A DNA stretch of 57,692 nucleotides. It comes from Oscillospiraceae bacterium. Lineage in GTDB: Bacteria > Bacillota > Clostridia > Oscillospirales > Oscillospiraceae. Of the stretch, positions 25,354 through 33,800 are shown one piece after another. How positions within the stretch are numbered: position 1 is the first letter of the stretch; each line of letters begins with the position of its first letter. The notes below the pieces were generated by a model that ran no database searches, was not told the DNA's origin, and saw only the letters and a program-made list of their open reading frames with translations. The translations under genes were made by a program, and so were the position numbers. The stretch lies in assembly GCA_017429835.1 (NCBI GenBank), contig JAFROD010000005.1, forward strand, positions 1-57,692, written 5' to 3'.

Positions 25354-27558
25354 ATGAAACGTACCATTTCCATTCTGCTCTGTCTTGTGATGCTCCTCGG
25401 CGTCCTGCCGCTGGCGGCGAGCGCATACGGACTCATCAACGGCGGCACCATCGTCGTCAAGGGCGTCACCGCGCCGGTCGCAGGCAACACCGCCAGCGTG
25501 TCCGGTATCACCGCAGAATCTTCCAACCTGGCGCTGTATGAAGCGCCCTGGTGGTGCGACGCCGGCGGCAACAAGTACACCGGCGTATTCAAGCCCAACG
25601 TGACCTACTATCTGGAGCTGCACGTTTCCGGCAAGAGTGACGTCGGCTACATCAACGACACCACGAGCATTGCCCTGGAGATCAGCGGCAATTACATGCA
25701 GATCGAGGACAAGGGCTACGCCGGCAATTACCACATCTATCACGTCTGGTATTACTCGGTCAAACACTACGGCGGGTTCGACGCAAACTACGCGCCGCAT
25801 CTGACGATTACTCCGGAAAACCTCACGACCGAACTGACCCCGAACGATATTCAGATCACGCCTGCTGAAGCCGACTATGCGCTGGATGCGTTGATCACCT
25901 TCAGCAAAAAGGGCGGCAGCGAGATCGCGTTCGACCAGCCGTTTGAAGCCGGTGAACGCTACACCGTTACCTTCACGCTGACAGTAAAGAACTCCAATTA
26001 TACCGCCTTTGACGACGGCATCATCGCATTTATCAACGGCGATTCCTGCGACGGCACGGTGTATGCAGGAGGAAAGACCGCGGGGTTCACCTATGAATTC
26101 CCCAACGCGCCGAAGGCGTTCATCAACTCTGTCGCCCTCACGCAGATCAGCGCGCCGGTCGTTGGCGGGGCGCCGCAGCAGTCGCAGTTCGCCTCCTCCA
26201 CGCCTCACGTCAACGTGAGCCTCCTCGGCTGGCGCGAAGGGACGGCGCAGAGCGGCGCGGAAGTCGCCGCGTTTGCAGCGAACAAGACCTATACGCTCTG
26301 GCTGAAGCTGTATGCGGACGAGAATTATGATCTCACGCTTGCCGACAAGAGCGCCGTCACCGCCAACGCCGGCACCGTTGCGACGCTGACCACCGGCTGG
26401 CAGGGCGACAACGGCAGTTACTACACGGTCGGCATCGAGTTCAAGACGCCCGCCGATCCCGCCGAGTTCGATCTCGGCACCTGCACCGTCGATCTCTCCA
26501 ATGGGCCGATCCTCACGGATACCATACCGGAAGTTGCGAAGGAAGAAGTGTTTCTTCTGGGACTCGGCGGATACGTAACCCCCATGGAGGGCAGCAGACT
26601 GGATTTTGACAAGGACGGCCACGCTGACCTCGCCTCTTACGACGAGGACGGCAAGAGTTACTGGAAGGCCGATCCTGACACCAACCTCAGCGGTACTTAT
26701 ATCCTTGATATCTACGAACTCTTCCCGGAGATGGCCAATACGTACGCGGTCAACAGCACTTCCTTCTACTCCAGGATCGCGTTCGTCTTCGCCACCGTCC
26801 AGTACACCGTCACCTTTGACGCGAACGGCCACGGCACCGCGCCCGCGCCTCAGACGGTCGAAGCGGGCAAGACCGCGGTCAAGCCCGCCGATCCGACCGA
26901 GGCAGGCTGGAAGTTTGACGGCTGGTTTACCGACAAGGCGTGCACCGCGGCTTACGACTTCTCCACCCCCGTTACCGCAGACCTTACGCTCTACGCCAAG
27001 TGGACGAAGGACGGCGAGCTTGTCAACCCGTTCACCGACGTACACGAGAGCGACTACTTCTACGACGCGGTGCTGTGGGCGGCGAACGCCAATCCGCAGG
27101 TGACCGCGGGTACGAGCGCGACGACCTTCAGCCCGAACGCCACCTGCACGAGAGCGCAGGTCGTGACCTTCCTGTGGCGCGCGAAGGGCTGCCCGGAGCC
27201 GCAGTCGAGCAATAACCCGTTCACGGACGTTGCAAGCAGCGAGTACTACTACAAGGCGGTCCTGTGGGCGGTCGAGAACGAGATCACCGCAGGCACCAGC
27301 GCGACGACGTTCAGCCCGAACGCAGGCTGCACTCGTGCGCAGGTCGTCACCTTCCTGTGGCGCGCCGAGGGCAAGCCGCAGCCGTCTTCCTCCAACAACC
27401 CCTTCACGGACGTCGCAAGCGGCGAGTATTATTACAACGCCGTTCTGTGGGCGGTCGAAAAGGACATCACCAAGGGCACGAGCGCAACGACGTTCAGCCC
27501 GAACGACACCTGCACGAGAGGTCAGATCGTGACCTTCCTGTACCGTGCAGTCGCCTAA
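25354..27558 (+). CDS. Secreted SLH-domain surface protein
   Basis: A 734-residue protein with signal peptide MKRTISILLCLVMLLGVLPL...ASA. Residues ~30-480 are beta-rich with no family I recognise. An InlB-type repeat lies near 485-555 (YTVTFDANGHG ... WKFDGWFTDK ... LYAKWT). Three SLH domains fill the C-terminus, each with NPFTDV, YYY.AVLWAVE, GTSATTFSPN and R.Q.VTFLWRA. SLH domains anchor such proteins to the cell wall. AGGAGG precedes ATG 25354, 14 bases after the response-regulator stop. A terminator follows. The three SLH units are nearly identical to those at the end of the 3,593-residue protein at 30827, pointing to recent duplication or gene conversion of this module. Confidence 0.92.
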   Translation: MKRTISILLCLVMLLGVLPLAASAYGLINGGTIVVKGVTAPVAGNTASVSGITAESSNLALYEAPWWCDAGGNKYTGVFKPNVTYYLELHVSGKSDVGYINDTTSIALEISGNYMQIEDKGYAGNYHIYHVWYYSVKHYGGFDANYAPHLTITPENLTTELTPNDIQITPAEADYALDALITFSKKGGSEIAFDQPFEAGERYTVTFTLTVKNSNYTAFDDGIIAFINGDSCDGTVYAGGKTAGFTYEFPNAPKAFINSVALTQISAPVVGGAPQQSQFASSTPHVNVSLLGWREGTAQSGAEVAAFAANKTYTLWLKLYADENYDLTLADKSAVTANAGTVATLTTGWQGDNGSYYTVGIEFKTPADPAEFDLGTCTVDLSNGPILTDTIPEVAKEEVFLLGLGGYVTPMEGSRLDFDKDGHADLASYDEDGKSYWKADPDTNLSGTYILDIYELFPEMANTYAVNSTSFYSRIAFVFATVQYTVTFDANGHGTAPAPQTVEAGKTAVKPADPTEAGWKFDGWFTDKACTAAYDFSTPVTADLTLYAKWTKDGELVNPFTDVHESDYFYDAVLWAANANPQVTAGTSATTFSPNATCTRAQVVTFLWRAKGCPEPQSSNNPFTDVASSEYYYKAVLWAVENEITAGTSATTFSPNAGCTRAQVVTFLWRAEGKPQPSSSNNPFTDVASGEYYYNAVLWAVEKDITKGTSATTFSPNDTCTRGQIVTFLYRAVA

Positions 27559-27592
27559 GGCTTCTATCGGATTAACTCGATCAAATCTTTTC

Positions 27593-27626
27593 GGCAGACC
27601 GGCGCAAACCGGTCTGCCTGTCTTTT
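27593..27626 (+). terminator. Terminator after the SLH gene
   Basis: GGCAGACCGG, loop CGCAAA, CCGGTCTGCC, then TGTCTTTT. Perfect 10-bp stem 35 bases after the stop. Confidence 0.9.
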
Positions 27627-27749
27627 GGGGAACCAACCGGCGCGTGCCTTGCCCGCAGAACGGACGCTTTGAAAAATGACGCTTTTTTTGTCGGGTTTCC
27701 GAATGCTGCGGCGCAGTCGACCTCCATGATTTCTTCGTTTTCATTATAG

Positions 27750-27956
27750 CGGGCGCGGCACGCCGGATTCTGTGCGTCGAACGAACGGGGCTTTGCAAAG
27801 GACGACGCGGTCTTCGTGGTGACCTGCCTAGGCTACGAGTTCGAGGCGGTCGTTCCCGCGCGCGTGGCACGCGGGAAGAAGCCGCAGGTCGGCGATCTCG
27901 TCTCCGGCCTTTACCGGATCCAGGGCCGCCCGTCAGCGTGTCAAAAAGCCTTTTGA
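27750..27956 (+). pseudogene. 5'-truncated coding remnant
   Basis: An open frame from after a TAG (27747) to TGA 27954 has a protein-like pattern (KDDAVFVVTCLGYEFEAVVP, then KKPQVGDLVSGLYRIQGRPS) but no ATG and no ribosome site. It resembles tails of small proteins seen in clostridial integrative elements; I cannot name the family. It borders other mobile debris (WYL operon, orphan MobC). Confidence 0.35.
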
Positions 27957-27963
27957 CACGCTG
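27934..27963. terminator. 13-bp perfect hairpin
   Basis: CAGCGTGTCAAAA, loop AGCC, TTTTGACACGCTG. It overlaps the end of the remnant frame. No T run follows on either strand, so termination is not certain. Confidence 0.5.
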
Positions 27964-28057
27964 CTGCGGGTTTTATTGAACGTGAAAGACAACCCTGACG
28001 GTTTTCTTTCACACTTTCCCTCCGAATAACCAACTTCCTACGTCCTTTGACAGACTG

Positions 28058-28091
28058 ACGCGCTGCAAGCATCGTGCCTGCAGCGCGTTTC
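28058..28091 (+). terminator. Hairpin beside the WYL gene stop
   Basis: ACGCGCTGCA, 11-base loop, TGCAGCGCGT, then TTCTTTC on the plus strand, ending eight bases from the WYL gene's stop. Oriented to stop plus-strand transcription from running antisense into the WYL operon. Confidence 0.6.
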
Positions 28092-28098
28092 TTTCTGG

Positions 28099-29148
28099 TT
28101 ATCGGTATTGCTCCAAAGCGGTCTGCAGGTCGGTTTTGACCGCCTCGACCAGATGATCCGGGGTCAGGACACGGACATGGGGGGCGTACTGCACCGCCCA
28201 GCGGCGCATCGCCTGCAGATTCACGCGGACGCGGGCGGTGACGGCATCTTCGTTCTCGTCGGAGAAGGTCACGTCCGCGCCGAACCAATCGATCACGTCG
28301 TCGATCAGATACTTCTTCATGCGGAAGGTGACCGTCTCGCTCTTTCCCGCGAACATATACAGATGCTCCGCCATGTGCTTCGGCAGATCGACGCCCTTCT
28401 CCAGGCCCTGCACGGTCTTCGCGGGGCGGACAGGCTCGTCGGTCAGTCGGACGTCGGCGATCCGGTCCAGCCGGTAGTGGGAGACGTTGTCGTGCGGATC
28501 GGTGCAGGCGATCAGATAATACCGCCCGTTGGCGGCGGCCATCTGATAGGGGCTGACTACGTATTCCTTCGGCTTGCCGTCCTCGCCCAAGCGCGGACGG
28601 CGCTTTTTGTCCGTGCCGAAGGTCGTGTAGCGGAAGGAAATCTTTTTGCCCTTGCCGATCGCCTCGTCGATGACGTCGATCGTGTAAAAGAGCTGCCGGT
28701 TCTGCGGCGCGTTGTCCGGCAGAGTGCGGATAAACTTGACACGCGAGCGGAAATAGCGGTTGGACAGCCCCTCCAGCTTCTGCACCAGCTCTCTGCACTG
28801 GCTGTAGGGAACGTGCTTGGAAAAGAGCAGCCCGTCGATCAGCAGCCGCAGCTCCGCGTCGGTGAAGTCGCGCACCAGATAGAAGTCCGACCAGAGATAG
28901 CTCTCCTCCAATTCGCCGGCCTTCCGGTTCGGCACCATACGGACGGACTCGCTGTATTCGATCTCATAGCCGCAGTCGATCAGGTTGAGCAGATGCCGCC
29001 GGATCGTCTTCCGCTCGGCGGTCATGCCGTACTCCGTCCGCAGGATCTCCGCGATCTCCTTCTGACTCAGCCGATGCTCCTCGTCCGTGTACCGCCGCAG
29101 AATGTCAAGGATATTCAGGATCAGCGTTTTCTTCGGATGATTAGGCAT
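28099..29148 (-). CDS. WYL-domain transcriptional regulator
   Basis: A 349-residue protein with an N-terminal helix-turn-helix (KTLILNILDILRRY ... LSQKEIAEILRTEYG ... ERKTIRRHL) and a WYL domain (KKISFRYTTFG, VVSPYQMAAANGRYYLIAC, SHYRLDRIADV), then a WCX-like C-terminal extension. WYL regulators bind nucleic-acid-type ligands and often control defence or DNA-damage genes. ATG 29148 has AAGGAG upstream and overlaps the stop of the gene before it (29141), so it is the last gene of a three-gene operon. Its first 17 residues match a truncated copy encoded at 29838-29990. Confidence 0.88.
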   Translation of the reverse strand: MPNHPKKTLILNILDILRRYTDEEHRLSQKEIAEILRTEYGMTAERKTIRRHLLNLIDCGYEIEYSESVRMVPNRKAGELEESYLWSDFYLVRDFTDAELRLLIDGLLFSKHVPYSQCRELVQKLEGLSNRYFRSRVKFIRTLPDNAPQNRQLFYTIDVIDEAIGKGKKISFRYTTFGTDKKRRPRLGEDGKPKEYVVSPYQMAAANGRYYLIACTDPHDNVSHYRLDRIADVRLTDEPVRPAKTVQGLEKGVDLPKHMAEHLYMFAGKSETVTFRMKKYLIDDVIDWFGADVTFSDENEDAVTARVRVNLQAMRRWAVQYAPHVRVLTPDHLVEAVKTDLQTALEQYR

Positions 29149-29845
29149 TCATTTCTCCTTGCCATAGGCATTCGCGCAGTTTCTCACCCAGAATTGTTTT
29201 ATAGTTTTCTGCCTTGAAGCCGCCTTTTGCGGACGGATGACGCATTCCGTACACCGTCAGTTCTTTTATGAGCGGGATACTTGTGCCCGGTCGCGCAGCA
29301 CCCGGGACGTATTTGCAGATGTTGATATAGTCCTTTTTCCTCCCAATCGGTTCACAGTTTTGTGAATCCTGTTTATCGCCATCCTCTTTTGCAAGCTTTG
29401 GCAGATTGTTATAGACCAATCGACTGAAACAAAAGATGGCGTCGATTTGATTGTCATTTACGAAAGAAAAAAGCTGATCGTTGTACTCCTCGCGGTGGTT
29501 TTCTGCCTTTATCGTGTTCTTCGCCTTGCTGTCGCCTACGCCGCATAAAACGGAGATATAGTTTCCAAAAAATACGTTATCCCAAAAATTGCGGCGCTGT
29601 TCTTCAGATTGCGTGTACACATCGAAAGATTGCTCAATCCTTCCGAAAATCCGGTAGTGTCGGTAGTCTTTTTTGCTGCCTGCATCTTTAATATAATCAT
29701 TTTCAACAACCGAAGCCGTCGTATACGATGCAGGTATTCCCGCAGTTACATCATGTTCTTTATTCGTATGATGCGACTCGCAGAGAATCAAAATCCGCCG
29801 CTTTTGCTAATCGGCATTCTTGCCATGAAATACGCCCTTATGCAT
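29141..29845 (-). pseudogene. Uracil-DNA-glycosylase-like protein with an in-frame amber stop
   Basis: A good ribosome site (AGAGGAG) precedes ATG 29845, giving MHKGVFHGKNAD, then TAG at 29807-29809, and the same frame resumes QKRRILILCESHHTNKEHD to the end at 29141. The post-stop part (about 216 residues from a possible TTG at 29791) has ILILCESHH near its start and YGMRHPSAKGGF near its end, positioned like motif A and the HPS motif of the uracil-DNA glycosylase fold. That assignment is tentative. It may be broken, or translation may restart at ATT/TTG after the stop. It overlaps both operon neighbours, as intact coupled genes do, so the stop could be recent or a sequence error. Confidence 0.5.
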
Positions 29846-29990
29846 ATACTGTCTCCTCTTTTTGATGGTTTTCAAGGATTTTCAGAATCAGGGTTTTCTT
29901 CTGACTATACGGCATAGAGCGCCTCAACAAAGCGTTGTCGTTTTCGGTCTGCGCGCTCTTTTCAACCGTTTCGTCAGATGAACGCTTCAT
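29838..29990 (-). CDS. 50-residue protein resembling a truncated WYL-regulator N-terminus
   Basis: ATG 29990 follows GGAAGGAG. The product is MKRSSDETVEKSAQTENDN... then MPYSQKKTLILKILENHQ, ending KEETVYA. The last part aligns with the start of the intact WYL protein (MPNHPKKTLILNILDIL). Its TAA overlaps the next gene's ATG region (29838-29845). It is either the stump of a duplicated regulator or a short coupled leader protein. Confidence 0.5.
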   Translation of the reverse strand: MKRSSDETVEKSAQTENDNALLRRSMPYSQKKTLILKILENHQKEETVYA

Positions 29991-30049
29991 AGCTCCTTCC
30001 TTCCGAATCGTACCCCGCGCTGGTCGCAAGTCCAAAGGTCGTAACTCGC

Positions 30050-30454
30050 GTGCGTGCGCCTCCTGAATACCGGAGATTATCAAACCCCGATCGTTTTCAA
30101 GAACGGTCGGAACACTATCAAAACTATCCCCAAAATATCCGCGTGACGTTTTGGGCGTCGGAGGAAGAATACGCCAGAATCCGCAAGCGGATGTCCGCAG
30201 CGAACTGCCAGAATCTGAGCGCGTTTTTGCGCAACACGGCGATCCATGGTTATATCGTCAACATCTACGAGCCGAATCTGAAAAAGATCCTTTCTCTGTT
30301 TCACTGTCTTTCCGTCAACCCCAATCAGATCGCAAAGCGTGTGAACGAAAGCGGAAGGATCTACGGCGTCGACGTGCAGGAGATTCTTTCCGGACAGAAA
30401 GAAATCGAAGGGCAGCTGCGGCAGATCCTTGAGGCGTTCAACAACGCCGTGTAA
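30050..30454 (+). CDS. MobC-like mobilisation (relaxosome) protein, N-terminus uncertain
   Basis: The frame encodes up to 134 residues. From about residue 30 it reads NIRVTFWASEEEYARIRKRM, then NLSAFLRNTAIHGYIVNIYE and NPNQIAKRVNESGRIY, the pattern of MobC accessory proteins that bind oriT and help the relaxase. No ATG with a ribosome site exists; the only upstream start is GTG 30050 inside a sequence that does not look like MobC. I think the 5' end was replaced. No relaxase follows it, so it is an orphan relic of a mobilizable element. Confidence 0.65.
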   Translation: MRAPPEYRRLSNPDRFQERSEHYQNYPQNIRVTFWASEEEYARIRKRMSAANCQNLSAFLRNTAIHGYIVNIYEPNLKKILSLFHCLSVNPNQIAKRVNESGRIYGVDVQEILSGQKEIEGQLRQILEAFNNAV

Positions 30455-30591
30455 GCGGCGTACGTTTCATCGGCCTACTTGTCGTGATGTGTGCGATGAC
30501 CTCCTGAAAAAAGTATCGCCGCGGTCATCGACGAGCAGGAAAACTATTCTCCTCCGTACCGTGAACACAACAGAACTTTTTGCCGCGAACG

Positions 30592-30732
30592 AGAGCGGCT
30601 CCCGGATTTTCCCGAGAGCCGCTTTCACATTTTCAGTGAAAAAACTATTTGTTAAGCGCCTCCAAGGTGCGCAGTTGCGGATTGAATAATCCGCAAAGAA
30701 GGGTTCAGGGCGATGCCCTGCTTGCGGCAATC
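30592..30732 (+). repeat. Dispersed structured element, copy B
   Basis: Hairpins in the same order as copy A: P0 (AGCGGCTC...GAGCCGCT, 30594-30623), P1 (GCGCC tccaa GGTGC, 30656-30670), P2 (TTGCGGATT gaat AATCCGCAA, 30675-30696), P3 (CAGGG cgatg CCCTG, 30706-30720). The upstream ACAACAGAACT also occurs before copy C. P2 keeps pairing with bases different from A and C. Confidence 0.6.
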
Positions 30733-30776
30733 TGTTTGCCCCTGAAAGGACGCATGGAACAATACGCTGCCGAACG

Positions 30777-30812
30777 CATCGGGCAGGCCGGTGGGTACCG
30801 GTCTGCCCGATG
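30777..30812 (-). terminator. 16-bp hairpin after the giant SLH gene
   Basis: CATCGGGCAGGCCGGT, GGGT loop and a 16-base complement with one G-T pair, 15 bases past the stop of the minus-strand gene. There is no clear T run, so it may be a processing or stability stem. Confidence 0.6.
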
Positions 30813-30826
30813 GATGCTTTGTACTC

Positions 30827-33800
30827 TTATTCCGCCAGAGCGCGGTACAGGAAGGTCACGATCTGGCCTCTCGTGCAGGTCGCGTTCGGACTGAATGTCG
30901 TCGCGCTTGTGCCGTTTGTGATCTGCGGCGTGTGGCCGACCGCCCAGAGGACGGCGGTGGTGTAATACTGACCGCTCGCAACGTCGTTGAACGGGTTGTT
31001 CGCACTCGCAGGCGTCGGCTCTTTCTGCGCGCGCCAGAGGAAGGTCACGACGTGCGCGCGGGTACACGGATCGTTCGGGCTGAACGTCGTCGCGGAGGTG
31101 CCGGTGGTGATGCCGTTCTCCGCCGCCCAGAGGACTGCCGTATAGTAGTAGTCCGTCGTCTTCACATCCCTGAACGGATTGCTTGTGCTCTTCGGCGTCG
31201 GGCAGCCGCTGGCACGCCACAGGAAGGTCACGACCTGACCGCGGGTACACGGCGCGTCGGGGCTGAACGTCGTTACACTCGTGCCGTTCGTGATCTGCGG
31301 CTCGCGATTGACCGCCCACAGCACCGCGTCGTAGTAGTAGGCGCTCTCGGAAACGTCCGTAAACGGATTGTTCAGTACCGGCTTGACGAGCTTCGGCGTA
31401 GCGACCTTCTTTTCTTGCGCAGCGAACGCCGGATTGGTGAAGCTCGCCCTGTAGGTGATCTCGCCCTCCGCGTCGTAGGTGGCTTCCTTCGTCACCTCGG
31501 AGGTCGCGGTCGCCGTTTCCGTTTCGACGTGACTTGCGTCGCGCTTGCAGGTCCGCGTCGCCGTGGCGCCGGAATTGTCGTCGCTCCACACGTAGGTCGG
31601 CGCGTTCCAGTCGTGTCCGAGCGCGGGGATCTCCGTATGCGCGCGGCTGATTTCCGCCTGGCAGACCGTGCAGTAGACGACGGTGTCATAGCCGCCGACG
31701 GCAAGGCAGGTCGGCGCGATCTCGTTCTCCTTCACCGGCTCGCCGGGGGTGTGGTCAAGCACGTCGATCACGACAGTCTTCGTCTGCGTTTCAAAGACCG
31801 GATTTTCAAACGTCGCGGTATAGCGGCGGTTGCCCTGCGCGGTGCAGGTTGCCGCCACGGTTTCGACCGTCGTATTGACTGTTTCGGTCTCGGTGTGGCT
31901 CGGATCATTGTTGCAGATCCGCGCCGCGGTGACGGTGCTGTTGTCCGCCGCCCACGTATAGGTCGGCGCTGCCCAGTCGTGTCCGGTGGGCTCGCTGAGC
32001 CGGACGGTCTTTACGTCTGTGCAGGTCTTGCCGCCGAAGGTGACCGTCGCTGTAAAGACGAGCGTTTCGGGTTCCAGACAGGTCGCGGCGAAGTGTTCGG
32101 CGCTGACCGTCGCGGGGACGGCCTCGACGTGGCTTTCGTCGAGCGTGCAGGTGAAGACCGCCTCGACCTGGGTGTTGGTGCTCCAGCGCCATTCGGTCAG
32201 CGCCCAGTCGCAGGGGGCCGCCGTCAGGCGCAGGGACTGAATGACGCTGTTGTCCTGAATCTCGACGGTCACGCTCGCCGCCGCGTAGTGATCGGAGCCG
32301 GCGAACGCGAGCGTGTAGCTGCCGTTCGGCAGGTCGAAGAACGCGAAGCCGTCCTGCACGACCGAAATCGTCTTGCTGTAGCCGTCCGGCCCGGTCAGCG
32401 TGAGGCTGACGCCGTCTGCGCTGACGCCGGTCGAGGTGGTCACCGTGCCGGCGAAGCAGTGCGCCAGCGTGCTCGTCAGGACGAACGAGCGGGAAACGGT
32501 CTCGCTTTCGGTATATCCGCAGGCCTCGACCTTCGCCAGAACGTCGACGTTGTTGGTCAGCGGAAGCGTGTCCGTGTAAGCCTTCCAGGTTTCGCCGCCG
32601 TCGGTCGAGTAGACGATCTTCGCGCTTGCGATCTCGCTTGCGGATTCCGGCAGCCTCATCTCCAGCGCAAGGCCGCTTTCGACATAGCCGGTCTCGTCCG
32701 TGATCTCAACGCCGTCCACGTAAAACGCGGGCGCGTCCAGCGTCTCGGCAGTACCAACCAGACCGCTGGCCTTGTAGGCGTCGCCGAGCCGGGTTCCGGC
32801 GTAGCTTCTGACGTTGCCGTTCACGGTCCAGTGGACCACGTCGCCTTCCTGCAGCTCGTCGATGCGCAGCAGCACGGTGCGGGTGTAGGTCTTGCCCGCG
32901 TCGGGCAGATTGTCGGGGACGTGACCCTGCTCGACGGGTTCTACCGTGTAGTCCCATTCGTCGGGGCCGCCCTCGCCGCCGTGGCGGAGGAAGACGCTGT
33001 AGTTGCTTGCTTTGAGGACGGTGTCCTCGTCCATGTACTTGCTGAAGGTGATGTAGACGCCGTCCGTGGTATAGAGCGCGTCGGTGACGTAAGGCGCGGT
33101 CCGGTCGACCAGCGGGATATTGACGTTGAGCTGCACCGGCAGCACCGGCAGCAGGTTCTTCCCGACGCGCCAGGAATAGACAGTCGCGGCGGTATCGCTG
33201 TCCGACGAGCCGGATTCATAGCCCTCGCAGCTTGCCTCGACGTACCACAGACCCTCCGGCACGAACCATGCGTAGCGGCCGGTTTCGTCGGTGATCTGGG
33301 TATCGCGGTCCGGGATCAGGTCGCGCACCTCGCTTGCGGGCACGAGTTGGGAGACATTCCCGACCAGATCCTCCTGCACGAGATTGCCATCCTCGTCGAT
33401 CGCGTAGTAGAGCGTTGCGGTCGCGCCTTCGACCGGATTCTCGATGACGGCTTCAAACACCGTGCCGGAGGGGTCGTAGCAGACCTTCATAGTCTGGGGC
33501 GGCTGCTGGACGTCGGGCGCGCTCTCCTGGCTCTTGCTGCCGACATACTGCCTGCAATCGGGATCATTCTTGTTTGCATGGGAATACATAGCGAAGAGTT
33601 CGGCGCAGTCCGACATAAATCTGTTATAGAGGAACTTGCGCGCCTCGTCTTCCTTTTCGACCTGCTTGTCGGTGAAATGGCCGAAGAGCACGCCGAAGCC
33701 GGTCACGGCAAGGCCTGCGCCCCAGGAGACCGGCCCGCCGAGGGCCGCGTAGATCGCCACGGCGTTGCAGGCGGAGTTGACGTAGAAATTCGCCTTTTGC

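Noticed and set aside
25057..27870. Minus-strand frame of over 900 codons opposite the SLH gene at 25354
   Set aside because: Shadow of the response regulator and SLH genes; composition typical of antisense frames.
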